A stretch of DNA of 64,000 bases from Rhodospirillales bacterium (GCA_022823235.1 JAJDXO010000030.1:225762-289761); one strand, 5' to 3'. Shown: positions 9,443 through 18,300, counted from the stretch's first letter. The notes: generated by a model not told the origin, from the letters alone. Made by a program: numbers and translations.

Positions 9443-10695
9443 CCAACGTCGTGAACCTTACCGAACCAATCGGCGCCGGCGCCTTCGACGTCGAGGCGAT
9501 CCGCCGCGACTTTCCGGCCTTGTCGCTGGAGGTCAACGGCAAGCCGCTGGTATTCCTGGATAGCGCCGCCAGCGCCCAGAAGCCGCGGGCGGTCATCGAC
9601 GCCATGACCCGGGCCTACGAGAGCCAGTACGCCAACGTGCACCGGGGCACCTACCATCTCAGCCAGGTGGCGACCGAGAACTACGAAAACGCCCGGGCGA
9701 AGGTGGCTCAATTCATGAACGCCAAAAGCCCGGATGAAATCATCTTCACCCATAGCGCCACCGCGGGCTTCAATCTGGTGGCCCATTCCTTCGGCTCGAT
9801 GCTGGAGGCGGGTGACGAAATCATCGTCTCGGTGATGGAGCACCATGCCAACATCGTCCCCTGGCAGTTGTTGCGCGACCGCACGGGCATCGAAATCAAG
9901 GTGGCGCCCATCGACGATGCCGGCAATTTCCTGATCGGCGAGTTCGAGAAACTACTCGGCCCCAGGACCAAGCTGGTCGCCGTTACCCACGTCTCCAATG
10001 TGCTGGGGACCGTCACGCCGGTGAAGGAAATCGTCCGGCTAGCCCATGACAACGGCACCCCTGTCCTGTTCGACGGGGCCCAGGGCATTGTCCACGAAGG
10101 GGTCGATGTGCAGGACCTGGACTGCGACTTCTACGTCTGGACCGGCCACAAGCTCTATGGGCCGACCGGCATCGGCGTGCTGTGGGGCAAGTCGGAATGG
10201 CTGGAGAAGATGCCGCCCTTCGAAGGCGGCGGCGACATGATCTCCCTGGTCACGTTCGAAAAGACCACCTATCGGGAGCCGCCGGCGCGGTTCGAGGCCG
10301 GCACGCCGCCGATCGTCGAAGCCGTCGGGCTTGGCGCCGCCATCGACTACGTCACCGCCGTCGGCCCCGACAGGATTGCCGCCCATGAAAAGGAGCTGCT
10401 GGATTACGCCATGCTGCGTCTCGCCGACGTGGAAGGGCTCAGGATTCTCGGCCGGGCGCAGCAAAAGGCCGGGATCGTGTCGTTCGAGTTTGGTGACGTG
10501 CACTCCCATGACGTGGCGACGATCATCGACAGCGCCGGGGTGGCGGTTCGCGCCGGACACCACTGCGCACAGCCGCTGATGGAGCGTTTCGGCGTGACCT
10601 CGACCTCCCGGGCGTCGTTCGGTATGTACACCACCCGCGCGGAAGTGGATGCGCTGGCCGAGGCCTTGGAAAAGGTCAGAGAGATATTCGGATGA
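9439..10695 (+). CDS. sufS: Cysteine desulfurase SufS (class II)
   Basis: Class-II desulfurase, third such enzyme in this operon. PLP Lys is near residue 238 in WTGHKLYGPTG. The persulfide Cys lies near residue 376 in the diagnostic class-II motif RAGHHCAQPLM, unlike the SGSACSS loop of the two upstream enzymes. The 418-aa length is typical. Its natural sulfur acceptor is likely the SufU-like protein encoded next, with which it overlaps by 4 bases. Confidence 0.95.
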   Translation: MTNVVNLTEPIGAGAFDVEAIRRDFPALSLEVNGKPLVFLDSAASAQKPRAVIDAMTRAYESQYANVHRGTYHLSQVATENYENARAKVAQFMNAKSPDEIIFTHSATAGFNLVAHSFGSMLEAGDEIIVSVMEHHANIVPWQLLRDRTGIEIKVAPIDDAGNFLIGEFEKLLGPRTKLVAVTHVSNVLGTVTPVKEIVRLAHDNGTPVLFDGAQGIVHEGVDVQDLDCDFYVWTGHKLYGPTGIGVLWGKSEWLEKMPPFEGGGDMISLVTFEKTTYREPPARFEAGTPPIVEAVGLGAAIDYVTAVGPDRIAAHEKELLDYAMLRLADVEGLRILGRAQQKAGIVSFEFGDVHSHDVATIIDSAGVAVRAGHHCAQPLMERFGVTSTSRASFGMYTTRAEVDALAEALEKVREIFG

Positions 10696-11159
10696 TCGAC
10701 GACGATTTGAGAGATCTGTACCAGGAGGTGATCCTGGACCACGGGAAGAATCCCCGGAACTTCCGCCATCCGGAGGATGCCAGCCATAAGGCGCTTGGCA
10801 ACAATCCCCTGTGCGGCGACCGGTTGACCGTCTACCTGCGGCTCGATGAAAATCAGAACATCCGGGATGCCGCCTTTGAAGGGAAGGGCTGCGCCATTTC
10901 CATCGCGTCGGCCTCGATGATGACGGACATGGTCAAGGGCAAGCCCCTCGCCGAGGCACAGGCGCTTTTCGAACGGTTCCACAGGATGTGCACCGGGGAC
11001 GATGACGGCGGGGTCGCCGACGGGTTCGAAGACGAATTGGAGAAGTTGAAGGTGATGTCGGGCGTTCGCCAGTTCCCCATGCGGGTGAAGTGCGCGACGC
11101 TCGCCTGGCACACCATGAACGCCGCCGCCGAGGGTGAGGACGCGGCGACCACGGAGTGA
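10692..11159 (+). CDS. sufU: SufU-type sulfur acceptor/scaffold
   Basis: NifU-N/IscU-fold protein of 155 aa. Metal and sulfur ligands are C41 and D43 (LCGD), C67 (GKGCAIS) and C134 (VKCATLAW). The insertion of about 20 residues between the second and third cysteines marks SufU rather than IscU. In SufU systems zinc at this site takes sulfur from SufS. ATG overlaps the sufS stop, indicating translational coupling. Confidence 0.92.
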   Translation: MIDDDLRDLYQEVILDHGKNPRNFRHPEDASHKALGNNPLCGDRLTVYLRLDENQNIRDAAFEGKGCAISIASASMMTDMVKGKPLAEAQALFERFHRMCTGDDDGGVADGFEDELEKLKVMSGVRQFPMRVKCATLAWHTMNAAAEGEDAATTE

Positions 11160-11180
11160 GCACGAAGAAGGCTGATCAAG

Positions 11181-11609
11181 ATGGATGAGAACATGGACAA
11201 TTACCCGATGGGGCCGACCCAGCCCTGGGAAACCGCAATGGGCGGCGAGGTGCCCGAGGGCATCGTCGGCCGGGCCGGCGCGCCCCTGGACGACGGCGTG
11301 TCCGTTGCCGGTCTGTCGGCGGTCGCCGAGGCGCTGCGCACCGTCTACGATCCTGAAATCCCGGTGAATATCTATGAGTTGGGGCTCATCTATACCATCG
11401 ACATCAGCGAAGAGACCGGCAACGCCATGATCGAGATGACCCTGACCGCGCCCGGCTGTCCGGTTGCCGGCATCCTGCCCCAGCAGGTGGCCGACGCGGC
11501 GGCCTCGGTGCCCGGTATCGCCGAAGTGGAGGTCAAGCTGGTCTGGGACCCGCCCTGGGACATGGACAAGATGTCCGACGAAGCCAAAGTCGCCCTGGGC
11601 ATGTTCTAG
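11181..11609 (+). CDS. sufT: SufT/MIP18-family (DUF59) Fe-S maturation protein
   Basis: The 142-aa protein has an N-terminal extension of about 50 residues, then the DUF59 domain with DPEIPVNIYELGLIY (about 57-71), the conserved Cys93 in TAPGCPVAG, and the C-terminal WDPPWDMDKMS motif. The family assists Fe-S loading of target proteins. Position between sufU and sufA is usual for alphaproteobacterial suf clusters. Confidence 0.9.
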   Translation: MDENMDNYPMGPTQPWETAMGGEVPEGIVGRAGAPLDDGVSVAGLSAVAEALRTVYDPEIPVNIYELGLIYTIDISEETGNAMIEMTLTAPGCPVAGILPQQVADAAASVPGIAEVEVKLVWDPPWDMDKMSDEAKVALGMF

Positions 11610-11625
11610 AGCGGGGGAAAAGAGA

Positions 11626-11973
11626 ATGATGATGAACCAAGGACAACAAGCCGTCACCCTGACCGACAACGCGGTTTCGCGCGTGCGCTCGCTGATGGAC
11701 CGCGCCGACAAGCCGGTGCTCGGCCTGCGGGTCGGGGTCAGCAACACCGGCTGTTCCGGCCACTCCTACGTGGTCGAATATGCCGAGGACAAGCGCCCGT
11801 TCGAGGAGGAGATCGAGCAGGACGGGGTCCGGGTGTTTATCGATCCGGTCGCCGTCATGTTCCTGGTCGGCAGCAAGATGGATTACGTCGAGGGCAAGCT
11901 GCAGTCGGGCTTCGTGTTCGACAATCCCAACGAAAAGGGCCGCTGCGGCTGCGGCGAATCTTTCCACGTTTAA
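11626..11973 (+). CDS. sufA: A-type Fe-S carrier SufA/IscA
   Basis: Carrier that passes nascent clusters to apoproteins, 115 aa. The three ligand cysteines are visible: C43 in NTGCSGHSY and C107/C109 in GRCGCGESF. Three consecutive ATG codons begin at 11626; any could start translation, and the GGGGGA ribosome site favours the first or second. A longer upstream in-frame extension overlaps sufT and has no family similarity, so I left it out. Confidence 0.93.
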   Translation: MMMNQGQQAVTLTDNAVSRVRSLMDRADKPVLGLRVGVSNTGCSGHSYVVEYAEDKRPFEEEIEQDGVRVFIDPVAVMFLVGSKMDYVEGKLQSGFVFDNPNEKGRCGCGESFHV

Positions 11974-12008
11974 CCTCGTGCGGAGCCGGTGCCGGCGGAG
12001 GGCGGCTG

Positions 12009-12338
12009 ATGCCTCGGATCACTTTTATCGAGCCCAACGGAAACCACCGCGAGGTCGAGGCCGACATCGGCGACACCTTGCTGACCGTGGCCCACAAGAA
12101 CGACATCGATATCGAGGGCGCCTGCGAAGGCGTGCTGGCATGCTCCACCTGCCATTTGATCGTCGATCCGGACTGGTACGCGAAGCTCATGCCGGCCGAT
12201 GACGATGAGGATGACATGCTCGACCTCGCCTTCGGCCTCACCCAGACCTCGCGCCTCGGCTGCCAGATCGAAGTTACCGACGAGCTGGACGGGCTGGTGG
12301 TGTCGCTGCCGGTGGAAACCCGCAACATGATGGTCTGA
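12009..12338 (+). CDS. fdx: [2Fe-2S] ferredoxin, adrenodoxin/ISC type
   Basis: Electron carrier of 109 aa. Ligands C39, C45, C48 and C85 fit C-x5-C-x2-C...C (GACEGVLACSTCH and RLGCQIE). The acidic patch PADDDEDDMLD is where adrenodoxin-type ferredoxins meet their partners. It likely provides electrons for persulfide reduction during cluster assembly; no ferredoxin reductase gene is in the window. It could alternatively serve the Rieske oxygenase at 19.8 kb, but operon position argues for Fe-S biogenesis. Confidence 0.92.
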   Translation: MPRITFIEPNGNHREVEADIGDTLLTVAHKNDIDIEGACEGVLACSTCHLIVDPDWYAKLMPADDDEDDMLDLAFGLTQTSRLGCQIEVTDELDGLVVSLPVETRNMMV

Positions 12339-12342
12339 GGCC

Positions 12343-12996
12343 ATGTCTCTGTTTCAGCGTCTCAAGGACGGGGCGGCCCGGGACTGGCGGGCCTATATCG
12401 AGCATGACTTCGTCAGGCGGTTGGCCGACGGCGCGCTTCCCGAAGCCTGCTTCCGGCACTACCTGATTCAGGATTATCTGTTCCTGATCCAGTTCGCCCG
12501 CGCCTATGGCCTCGCCGCCTACAAGGCATCCGACCTGGAGGATATCCGCGCCGCCTCGGCGGCCCTCGGGGCGATCGTCGATACGGAGATAAAGCTCCAC
12601 ATCGAGTTCTGCGCCGGCTGGGGCTTGTCGGAAGCCGACATGGCGTCGGCCCCGGAGGCCCCCGAGACCATGGCCTATACCCGCTATGTGCTGGACCGCG
12701 GCATGGCGGGGGACCTGCTCGACCTGCATGTGGCGCTGGCGCCGTGCATCGTCGGCTACGCGGAGATCGGCGCCGCAATGGGGACGGCGGCGGACGATCA
12801 TCCCTACAGGGCGTGGATCGAGATGTACGCCTCAGAGGATTACCAGCAGGTGGCGGCGGATGAGATAGGCCTGCTCGATTCCCTGTTCGAGCGGACCGGT
12901 TCCGAGGCCCGGGTGCCGGATCTGCAACGGACGTTCGGCAAGGCGACTCGCCTGGAGGCCGGCTTCTGGCAGATGGGCCTCGATGCCGCGGCGTAG
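12343..12996 (+). CDS. tenA: TenA-family protein (aminopyrimidine aminohydrolase-like)
   Basis: All-helical TenA/thiaminase-II fold, 217 aa. HYLIQDYLFLIQFARAYGLAAYKA near residues 39-62 gives the substrate Asp44, and Cys135 in LAPCIVGYAEIG matches the catalytic Cys of TenA-C enzymes that salvage HMP from degraded thiamine. It starts 4 bp after the ferredoxin stop, so it is inside the suf transcript. A link could be thiamine as another sulfur/Fe-S-dependent cofactor; that link is inference. Confidence 0.85.
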   Translation: MSLFQRLKDGAARDWRAYIEHDFVRRLADGALPEACFRHYLIQDYLFLIQFARAYGLAAYKASDLEDIRAASAALGAIVDTEIKLHIEFCAGWGLSEADMASAPEAPETMAYTRYVLDRGMAGDLLDLHVALAPCIVGYAEIGAAMGTAADDHPYRAWIEMYASEDYQQVAADEIGLLDSLFERTGSEARVPDLQRTFGKATRLEAGFWQMGLDAAA

Positions 12997-13032
12997 GTTG
13001 CGCCCCATGCGTTCGGAGATATATTTCGCGTC

Positions 13033-14190
13033 ATGAACTCACTGGGATTGGATAAGGCACCGGCCGAGACCCGCGTGGTTGCCGCCATGTCGGGCGGCGT
13101 CGACAGTTCGGTGACCGCCGCGCTGCTGGCCGAGCAGGGCTACGACGTCATTGGCATTACGCTGCAACTCTACGATTACGGCGCGGCGACGGCGCGGCCC
13201 GGCACGTGCTGCGCGGGCCAGGACATCCATGACGCCCGCCGGGTGGCCGAGCAGATGGACATTCCGCACTACGTCCTCGATTTCGAAGACCGGTTCCGCG
13301 ACGAAGTCATGGACGAATTCGCCGATTCCTATCTTGCCGGGGAGACCCCGATCCCCTGCGTCCGCTGTAACCAGACGGTGAAGTTCCGCGATCTCGTCTC
13401 CCGCGCCCGGGACCTGCAGGCCGACGTGCTGGCCACCGGCCATTATGTGCGCCGGGTCGAGGGGGCCCGGGGCGCCGAGCTTCATCGGGCCGTCGACGGC
13501 AGCCGGGACCAAAGCTATTTCCTGTTCGCCACGACCCGGGACCAGCTGGAATTTCTCCGGTTTCCGCTGGGCGAGATGCCGAAATCGGAAACCCGGGCCC
13601 ATGCCGGGCGCTTCGGCCTCGTCGTCGCCGACAAGCCGGACAGTCAGGATATCTGCTTCGTCCCGGGCGGGAACTACGCCGAGGTGGTGAAGAAGATGCG
13701 GCCCGGCGCCGCCGAGCCCGGCGACATCGTCGATCTCGACGGCGCCGTCCTGGGCCGGCACGAGGGGATACTCCACTACACGGTCGGGCAGCGCCGCGGC
13801 CTCGGCATCGGCGGCGGCGGCGCGCTCTATGTGCTGCGCCTCGACCCCGGGACCCGGCGGGTGATCGTCGGGCCCAGGGAGTCGCTGATGGAAACCGAGG
13901 TGACCGTCCGCGACCTCAACTGGCTGGGTGCACCCCTCGACGGCAAGCCGCAAGAGGTCACGGTGAAGCTTCGCTCCATGCAGGAGGCGGTACCGGCGAG
14001 CATTCGTTCGGACGGCGGCGGCGGCGCCCTGGTGACGCTGTTCGCCGCCCAGGCCGGGGTGGCGCCGGGACAGGCCTGCGTCGCTTATGGCGGGGACCGG
14101 GTGCTCGGCGGCGGCTGGATTTCGAGGCCGTCCGAAATCGCGCCGGCGGCCGGCCAGTCGGAACTTGACAGTCTGCCGGCATCGGCATAA
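13033..14190 (+). CDS. mnmA: tRNA-specific 2-thiouridylase MnmA
   Basis: Adds sulfur to U34 of Lys, Glu and Gln tRNAs using persulfide ultimately from a cysteine desulfurase. PP-loop SGGVDSS at residues 20-26. Catalytic Cys109 and nearby Cys112 are in IPCVRCN, and the second catalytic Cys is near residue 208 in [21 protein letters not shown] follows. Length 385 aa is normal. As the last gene of the sulfur operon it is a major consumer of IscS-derived sulfur. Confidence 0.95.
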   Translation: MNSLGLDKAPAETRVVAAMSGGVDSSVTAALLAEQGYDVIGITLQLYDYGAATARPGTCCAGQDIHDARRVAEQMDIPHYVLDFEDRFRDEVMDEFADSYLAGETPIPCVRCNQTVKFRDLVSRARDLQADVLATGHYVRRVEGARGAELHRAVDGSRDQSYFLFATTRDQLEFLRFPLGEMPKSETRAHAGRFGLVVADKPDSQDICFVPGGNYAEVVKKMRPGAAEPGDIVDLDGAVLGRHEGILHYTVGQRRGLGIGGGGALYVLRLDPGTRRVIVGPRESLMETEVTVRDLNWLGAPLDGKPQEVTVKLRSMQEAVPASIRSDGGGGALVTLFAAQAGVAPGQACVAYGGDRVLGGGWISRPSEIAPAAGQSELDSLPASA

Positions 14191-14234
14191 ATCCCCTGTC
14201 TTCGCGGTGCCCGACGGCGCCGGCGAAATCGTGT

Positions 14235-14311
14235 GCCGGGGTAGCTCAGCTGGTTAGAGCAGCGGAATCATAATCCGCGTGTCGGGGGTTCAAGTCCCTC
14301 CCCCGGTACCA
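14235..14311 (+). tRNA. tRNA with CAT anticodon, probably elongator tRNA-Met
   Basis: A 77-nt cloverleaf with encoded CCA. The anticodon stem GCGGA/TCCGC encloses loop ATCATAA (anticodon CAT); D-arm GCTC/GAGC and T-arm GGGGGTTCAAGTCCCTC are intact. Acceptor GCCGGGG pairs with CCCCGGT, leaving a G1-U72 wobble. tRNA-Ile2, whose CAT is lysidine-modified, cannot be excluded by eye, but the arms resemble elongator Met. Confidence 0.9.
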
Positions 14312-14328
14312 TTTTCTCGTGTGTCAAA

Positions 14329-15306
14329 TTAGTTCATCTCCTTCACCGCGTCGCGCAGCATGGTGCGGACGAGTTCCTCGGTGGCGGTCGGCGTCCGGGC
14401 CTCGCGGACGGTGATGCCGACCGGCATGGGATCGATTTTGAGCTCGACGGGAAGCGCGCCGAGGTTGCCGTGTTCCTCGAGGCCGAGAAAATACCTCGGC
14501 ATGATCATCAGCATGTCGGTCCGTCCCAGCAGCGACCGGGCCACCAGACCGGAACTGCATTCGATCGCCGCCTGGGGCAGCTCCAGGCCATGCTCGTTGA
14601 ATATGTATTGAACCACGGGCCGGATGGTGGCGTTGGGGAGCGGCAGGATCCATTGGGCGTCGGCGAGATCCTCCAGCTCCGGCGGCGTGTCCCCCTTGAG
14701 CAGCGGATGATCGCCGCGGGCAATCACCACCCAGGGTTCGTGGTAAAGGATTTCCTGGGTCAGACCGCCCCGCTCGCCGTCCTCGATCATCCGGCCCACG
14801 ACCATGTCCAGCTCGCCGGTCCTGAGCGAGGGAAGCAGTTGAGTGTGGACCCCCTCGTGAATGGTGATGCTGATGCCCGGGCGCTCCCGATGGAGATCGG
14901 CCAGCGCCTGCATCAGCGGCCCGCCCGAGACGCTCGGCAGGATGCCGAGCTCCAGCTTGCCGACGTACGCGTCCCGCAGGTCGGCGAGCTCGTTCCAGGC
15001 GGTGCGCATTTCCGCCAGGACCGACCGCACGTGATCGACGAACGCCGCCCCGTACTCGGTGGGCGTGACGCCGCGGGTCGAGCGCTTGAACAGCGCGACA
15101 CCGAGGGTGGCTTCCATCTCCTTGATGCTCTTGGAGACCGCCGGCTGCGTCATGTTGAGGAGCTCGGAGGCCTTGAGGATGTTGCGGTGCTCTGCGACGG
15201 TCACCAAAGTCTGCATCTGCCGCAGGGTCATCCGGGACAGCAACAGGCGATCGAAGCCGGGCGACGATGGCCGGCCGGAAACCGATGGCGTTTGTTCAGA
15301 CGGCAT
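14329..15306 (-). CDS. LysR-family transcriptional regulator
   Basis: 325-aa LTTR. After a leader of about 25 residues, the winged HTH runs MTLRQMQTLVTVAEHRNILKASELLNMTQPAVSKSIKEME in two parts (about residues 26-65). The C-terminal sensor resembles the GbpR/PcaQ type that responds to aromatic or sugar acids. It is divergent from the MetE-like gene at 15348 with 41 bp between them, so it probably controls that gene and itself. The 3' end lies 17 bp from the tRNA. Confidence 0.88.
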   Translation of the reverse strand: MPSEQTPSVSGRPSSPGFDRLLLSRMTLRQMQTLVTVAEHRNILKASELLNMTQPAVSKSIKEMEATLGVALFKRSTRGVTPTEYGAAFVDHVRSVLAEMRTAWNELADLRDAYVGKLELGILPSVSGGPLMQALADLHRERPGISITIHEGVHTQLLPSLRTGELDMVVGRMIEDGERGGLTQEILYHEPWVVIARGDHPLLKGDTPPELEDLADAQWILPLPNATIRPVVQYIFNEHGLELPQAAIECSSGLVARSLLGRTDMLMIMPRYFLGLEEHGNLGALPVELKIDPMPVGITVREARTPTATEELVRTMLRDAVKEMN

Positions 15307-15347
15307 ATGTCAGTATAACCGTTTGGAATAACCAAAGAGAGAAAATC

Positions 15348-16397
15348 ATGGCTGCCGAAACCGCGCCCCTCCGTTATCCGGTTCATCTCGTCGGTTCGGT
15401 TCCGCTCGAAAATGCTGGCGCGGTTCTCGACCTGACGGGGAAAATTCTCGGCGGCCGCTGCCAGAGATATCCGGACGGCGAAACCGGCGAGCGGCGAAAC
15501 TGGATCGGCTGGCAGCTACGTGTATTCGAAGGTCAGGCAGCGCTTCGGCAGGCCGCCCGGCGGGAACGGGACTACCAGCTCCATCCGCCCTTCGAGTTCT
15601 CACCGGGCAAAGGCGCGGCCGACCTGGCCTTTGGGGAGTTGGGATTTGCCCGCGAAGCGATCGCCGGCTTCGCATTGTTCGAGTCGAAACAATCCGCCGG
15701 CGTCATCCCCGCCGAGGCCCGGTTTCTGGTCGCCATTCCGACGCCCTTCGCGCCGGTTTATTCATTTACCGCCTATGCCGTCCAAAGCGACGTATTTCCG
15801 GTCTATGAGGCGGCGATCCTCCGCGAACTCGATGAAATCTGCGCCTCGCTGCCCCATGAGGCGCTCGCCATACAATGGGACGTGGCGACGGAAATGAGCA
15901 TATTCGAGGGGGTCTACGGCGTCCCGTTCGACGATGCCTGGGAGGTGCTCAACGGCCGTCTGGCTAAATTGGGGAATGCGGTGCCGAATAGCGTCGAGCT
16001 CGGATTCCACCTTTGCTACGGCAGCATGAACAACAGGCATTGGAAGGAGCCGGATGATCTCGGCATGTGCGTCCGGGTCGCCAACGAGGTGTTGTCCCGG
16101 CTCGGCCGGCCGATGGATTTCCTCCATATGCCGGTTCCGGTCGATCGGAGCGATGACGGCTTCTTCGCGCCGCTCGGCGATTTAAGGCTCGCCCATGAGA
16201 CGGAACTCTACCTCGGACTGGTTCACGACGACGGCCCGGACGGCAACCGCACCCGGCTCCAGACCGCGGCGCGGCACTGGGACCGTTTCGGAATTTCGGC
16301 GGAATGCGGTCTGGGCCGCTGGGAGCCGGAAGACGTTCCACGATTGATCCAGGCCCATGCGGACCTTGTAGACGCCCGAATCAGAACATCAGGCTGA
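15348..16397 (+). CDS. MetE-like (UROD/MetE fold) protein with putative zinc site
   Basis: A 349-aa protein I cannot name. It shows the zinc signature of cobalamin-independent methionine synthase: H221-x-C223 in GFHLCYGSMNN (compare HMCYCEFN) and C320 in SAECGLGRW (compare NPDCGLKTR). A Glu around 284-286 could be the fourth ligand. It lacks the MetE N-terminal half, so it may be a methyltransferase or C-S lyase acting on a small thiol. Start ATG 15348 begins MAAETAPLRYPVHLVGS. Its last 17 bases overlap the convergent dctM gene. Confidence 0.7.
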   Translation: MAAETAPLRYPVHLVGSVPLENAGAVLDLTGKILGGRCQRYPDGETGERRNWIGWQLRVFEGQAALRQAARRERDYQLHPPFEFSPGKGAADLAFGELGFAREAIAGFALFESKQSAGVIPAEARFLVAIPTPFAPVYSFTAYAVQSDVFPVYEAAILRELDEICASLPHEALAIQWDVATEMSIFEGVYGVPFDDAWEVLNGRLAKLGNAVPNSVELGFHLCYGSMNNRHWKEPDDLGMCVRVANEVLSRLGRPMDFLHMPVPVDRSDDGFFAPLGDLRLAHETELYLGLVHDDGPDGNRTRLQTAARHWDRFGISAECGLGRWEPEDVPRLIQAHADLVDARIRTSG

Positions 16398-17694
16398 TCG
16401 GCCAGGAAACGATGGCCGGGATGAACAGCACGATCAAAATCGCCAGCACGTCGCAGATGAGAAAGGGGACCGCGGCCCGGTAAATCTCGTTCATACCCGT
16501 CCCCCTCGGCGCGACGCCCTTCATCACGAACAGGCCCGCCCCGAACGGCGGCGAGGTCGACCCGGTTTCGATCGCGATCAGGTAGAGCACCGCGAACCAG
16601 ATGGGATCGAAGCCCAATTGCTGCACCACCGGAATGAACACCGGCAGGGTCACCAACATGATCGGCACCGGGCTCATCACCATGCCGAGCAGGATCACCA
16701 GCACCACCATCAGGCCGACCACGGTGATCGGGCTCGCTTCGATGCCGAGGATCACTTCGACGAGACCGGACGTCGCGCCGGTGAAGGCCAGCATCTGGGT
16801 GAAGGCGAGGGCGCCGGAGATGATCAGCAGCAGCATGACCGATATTTCGAGGCTGCCGACGATCGCTTTCTTGAACACCGTCCAGGACATCCGGCGCTGG
16901 AAAACGGCGAGGAGGAAGGTGGCGAATGCGCCGGACGCCGCCGACTCGGAGGGCGTCGCAAACCCGGCGAAGATAACCCCGACGACCATGAAGATGATGA
17001 AGCCGACCGGCACGATATGAACGGCCGCGACCTTGAGCTTTTCCGGCCACGGGATCGGTTCCACCTTGAACGACGGCGCAACATCCGGATCCACGAAGCA
17101 GCGTCCGATGATGTAGAGCGCGTAGAGAACCGCCATGATGATGCCGGGCAGGATGATGGCGATCAGAATTTTGCCGATGGACAACTCGGCCACCACGCCC
17201 AGCAGGACGGCCAGTCCGCTGGGCGGGATCATGATTGCGAGACCGCCGCTGCCGAGGATCGGTCCCAGCGACATGGGCTTTTTGTAGCCCCGCTTCTCCA
17301 TCTCCGGCACCAGCGTGGAACCGAGCAGCGCGATACTGCCCATGCTGTTGCCGGTCAATGCGGAGAACAATACGCCGCCGCCGACGGCCATGAGGGCGAG
17401 CCGCCCGCGGAGACTGCCGAACCATTTGTCCAGCGCATCCATCAGGCTGAGCCCGATTCCCGAATGGAACATGATCTCGCCCATCACCAGAAACAGGGCG
17501 ACGGGAACCAGGGTGAATGTGGTGATGGCTTCGGAGACCTGGGTCACGAGCTGTATCAGCCCGGTGAAGCCGCCGAAAAACAGAAAGGAGCCGACGAAAT
17601 TCACCACAAGAAAGGCAAAAGCGACCGGCATCCCCAGGAACATGAGGACGAACAGAGGCCCCATGATCGCGATGAAGGCTTGCCACCACTCCAT
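16381..17694 (-). CDS. dctM: TRAP transporter large permease (DctM)
   Basis: 437-aa integral membrane protein with about 12 hydrophobic segments; it forms the Na+-coupled transport channel of a TRAP importer. Typical DctM stretches are visible: GMPVAFAFLVVNFVGSF, HSGIGLSLMDALDKW, PPSGLAVLLG and ETGSTSPPFGAGLF. It is the last gene of the dctP-dctQ-dctM operon, 13 bp after dctQ. Substrate unknown, but the divergent oxygenase operon suggests an organic acid or aromatic acid. Confidence 0.93.
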   Translation of the reverse strand: MEWWQAFIAIMGPLFVLMFLGMPVAFAFLVVNFVGSFLFFGGFTGLIQLVTQVSEAITTFTLVPVALFLVMGEIMFHSGIGLSLMDALDKWFGSLRGRLALMAVGGGVLFSALTGNSMGSIALLGSTLVPEMEKRGYKKPMSLGPILGSGGLAIMIPPSGLAVLLGVVAELSIGKILIAIILPGIIMAVLYALYIIGRCFVDPDVAPSFKVEPIPWPEKLKVAAVHIVPVGFIIFMVVGVIFAGFATPSESAASGAFATFLLAVFQRRMSWTVFKKAIVGSLEISVMLLLIISGALAFTQMLAFTGATSGLVEVILGIEASPITVVGLMVVLVILLGMVMSPVPIMLVTLPVFIPVVQQLGFDPIWFAVLYLIAIETGSTSPPFGAGLFVMKGVAPRGTGMNEIYRAAVPFLICDVLAILIVLFIPAIVSWPISLMF

Positions 17695-17707
17695 GCGTCC
17701 CGCCCCT

Positions 17708-18223
17708 CTAGTCCTCGCTGAGCGACAGGGGCCGGCCGGTGAGCGCCCGCACGCCCCGGCGCAGGAATTGGCAGCCGAGGAGGAACAGGCCGAACGGCAC
17801 CACGGCGGTGATCCAGAAGGTGGCCGGCGCCATGACCGTCGGTTCGCGAATGTCGCTCACGAACTGATCGATGACGGTGAGAATTCCAAACCAGGTGATG
17901 ACGAAGCAGACGATTGCGGCAACCAGGGACAGCACCAGATGAAGGTACTTGGCCCGGCTGGGGTCCATGCGTTCGAGGATCAGGTCGATGGAAACATGCT
18001 TGTCGTTGCCGAGCACCCAGGCGGCCGCGAGGAATGTTATGTAGAGCAGCGTGATTTCGCTGAGTTCAACCAGCCACAAATTGGAAATGTCGAAGAACGA
18101 CCGGCTGACGATCTCGACGCAGATGGCGGCGGTGAGAGCGACAAGGAGCGCACAGGCAATAAACGCGAGCCCGCGGTTGAACCAGTCGAACCATCTGGTC
18201 AACGTTGTCAGCACGTCTTGCAT
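17708..18223 (-). CDS. dctQ: TRAP transporter small permease (DctQ)
   Basis: 171-aa protein with four membrane segments typical of DctQ (FNRGLAFIACALLVALTAAIC first). The family motif is seen as WLVELSEITLLYITFLAAAWVL near residues 50-71, and KHVSIDLI follows. I start it at MQDVLTTL; a longer form from 18259 would add a non-conserved polar leader. Partners DctM and DctP are encoded on either side. Confidence 0.88.
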   Translation of the reverse strand: MQDVLTTLTRWFDWFNRGLAFIACALLVALTAAICVEIVSRSFFDISNLWLVELSEITLLYITFLAAAWVLGNDKHVSIDLILERMDPSRAKYLHLVLSLVAAIVCFVITWFGILTVIDQFVSDIREPTVMAPATFWITAVVPFGLFLLGCQFLRRGVRALTGRPLSLSED

Positions 18224-18266
18224 CTGCGTGTCCGGCGCCCCTCGAATGCGGGGAGGCAAATAGCCG

Positions 18267-18300
18267 CCCGGCCGGAAACGGCATGCCGCTACCGGCCGGG
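18267..18300 (-). other. Intercistronic stem-loop between dctP and dctQ
   Basis: Perfect 9-bp arms CCCGGCCGG and CCGGCCGGG enclose a second palindrome CGGCATGCCG, giving one long hairpin. It lies 35 bp after the dctP stop and 43 bp before the dctQ start and has no T-run. It probably protects the 3' end of a dctP message or attenuates read-through, keeping binding protein in excess of permease. Confidence 0.6.
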
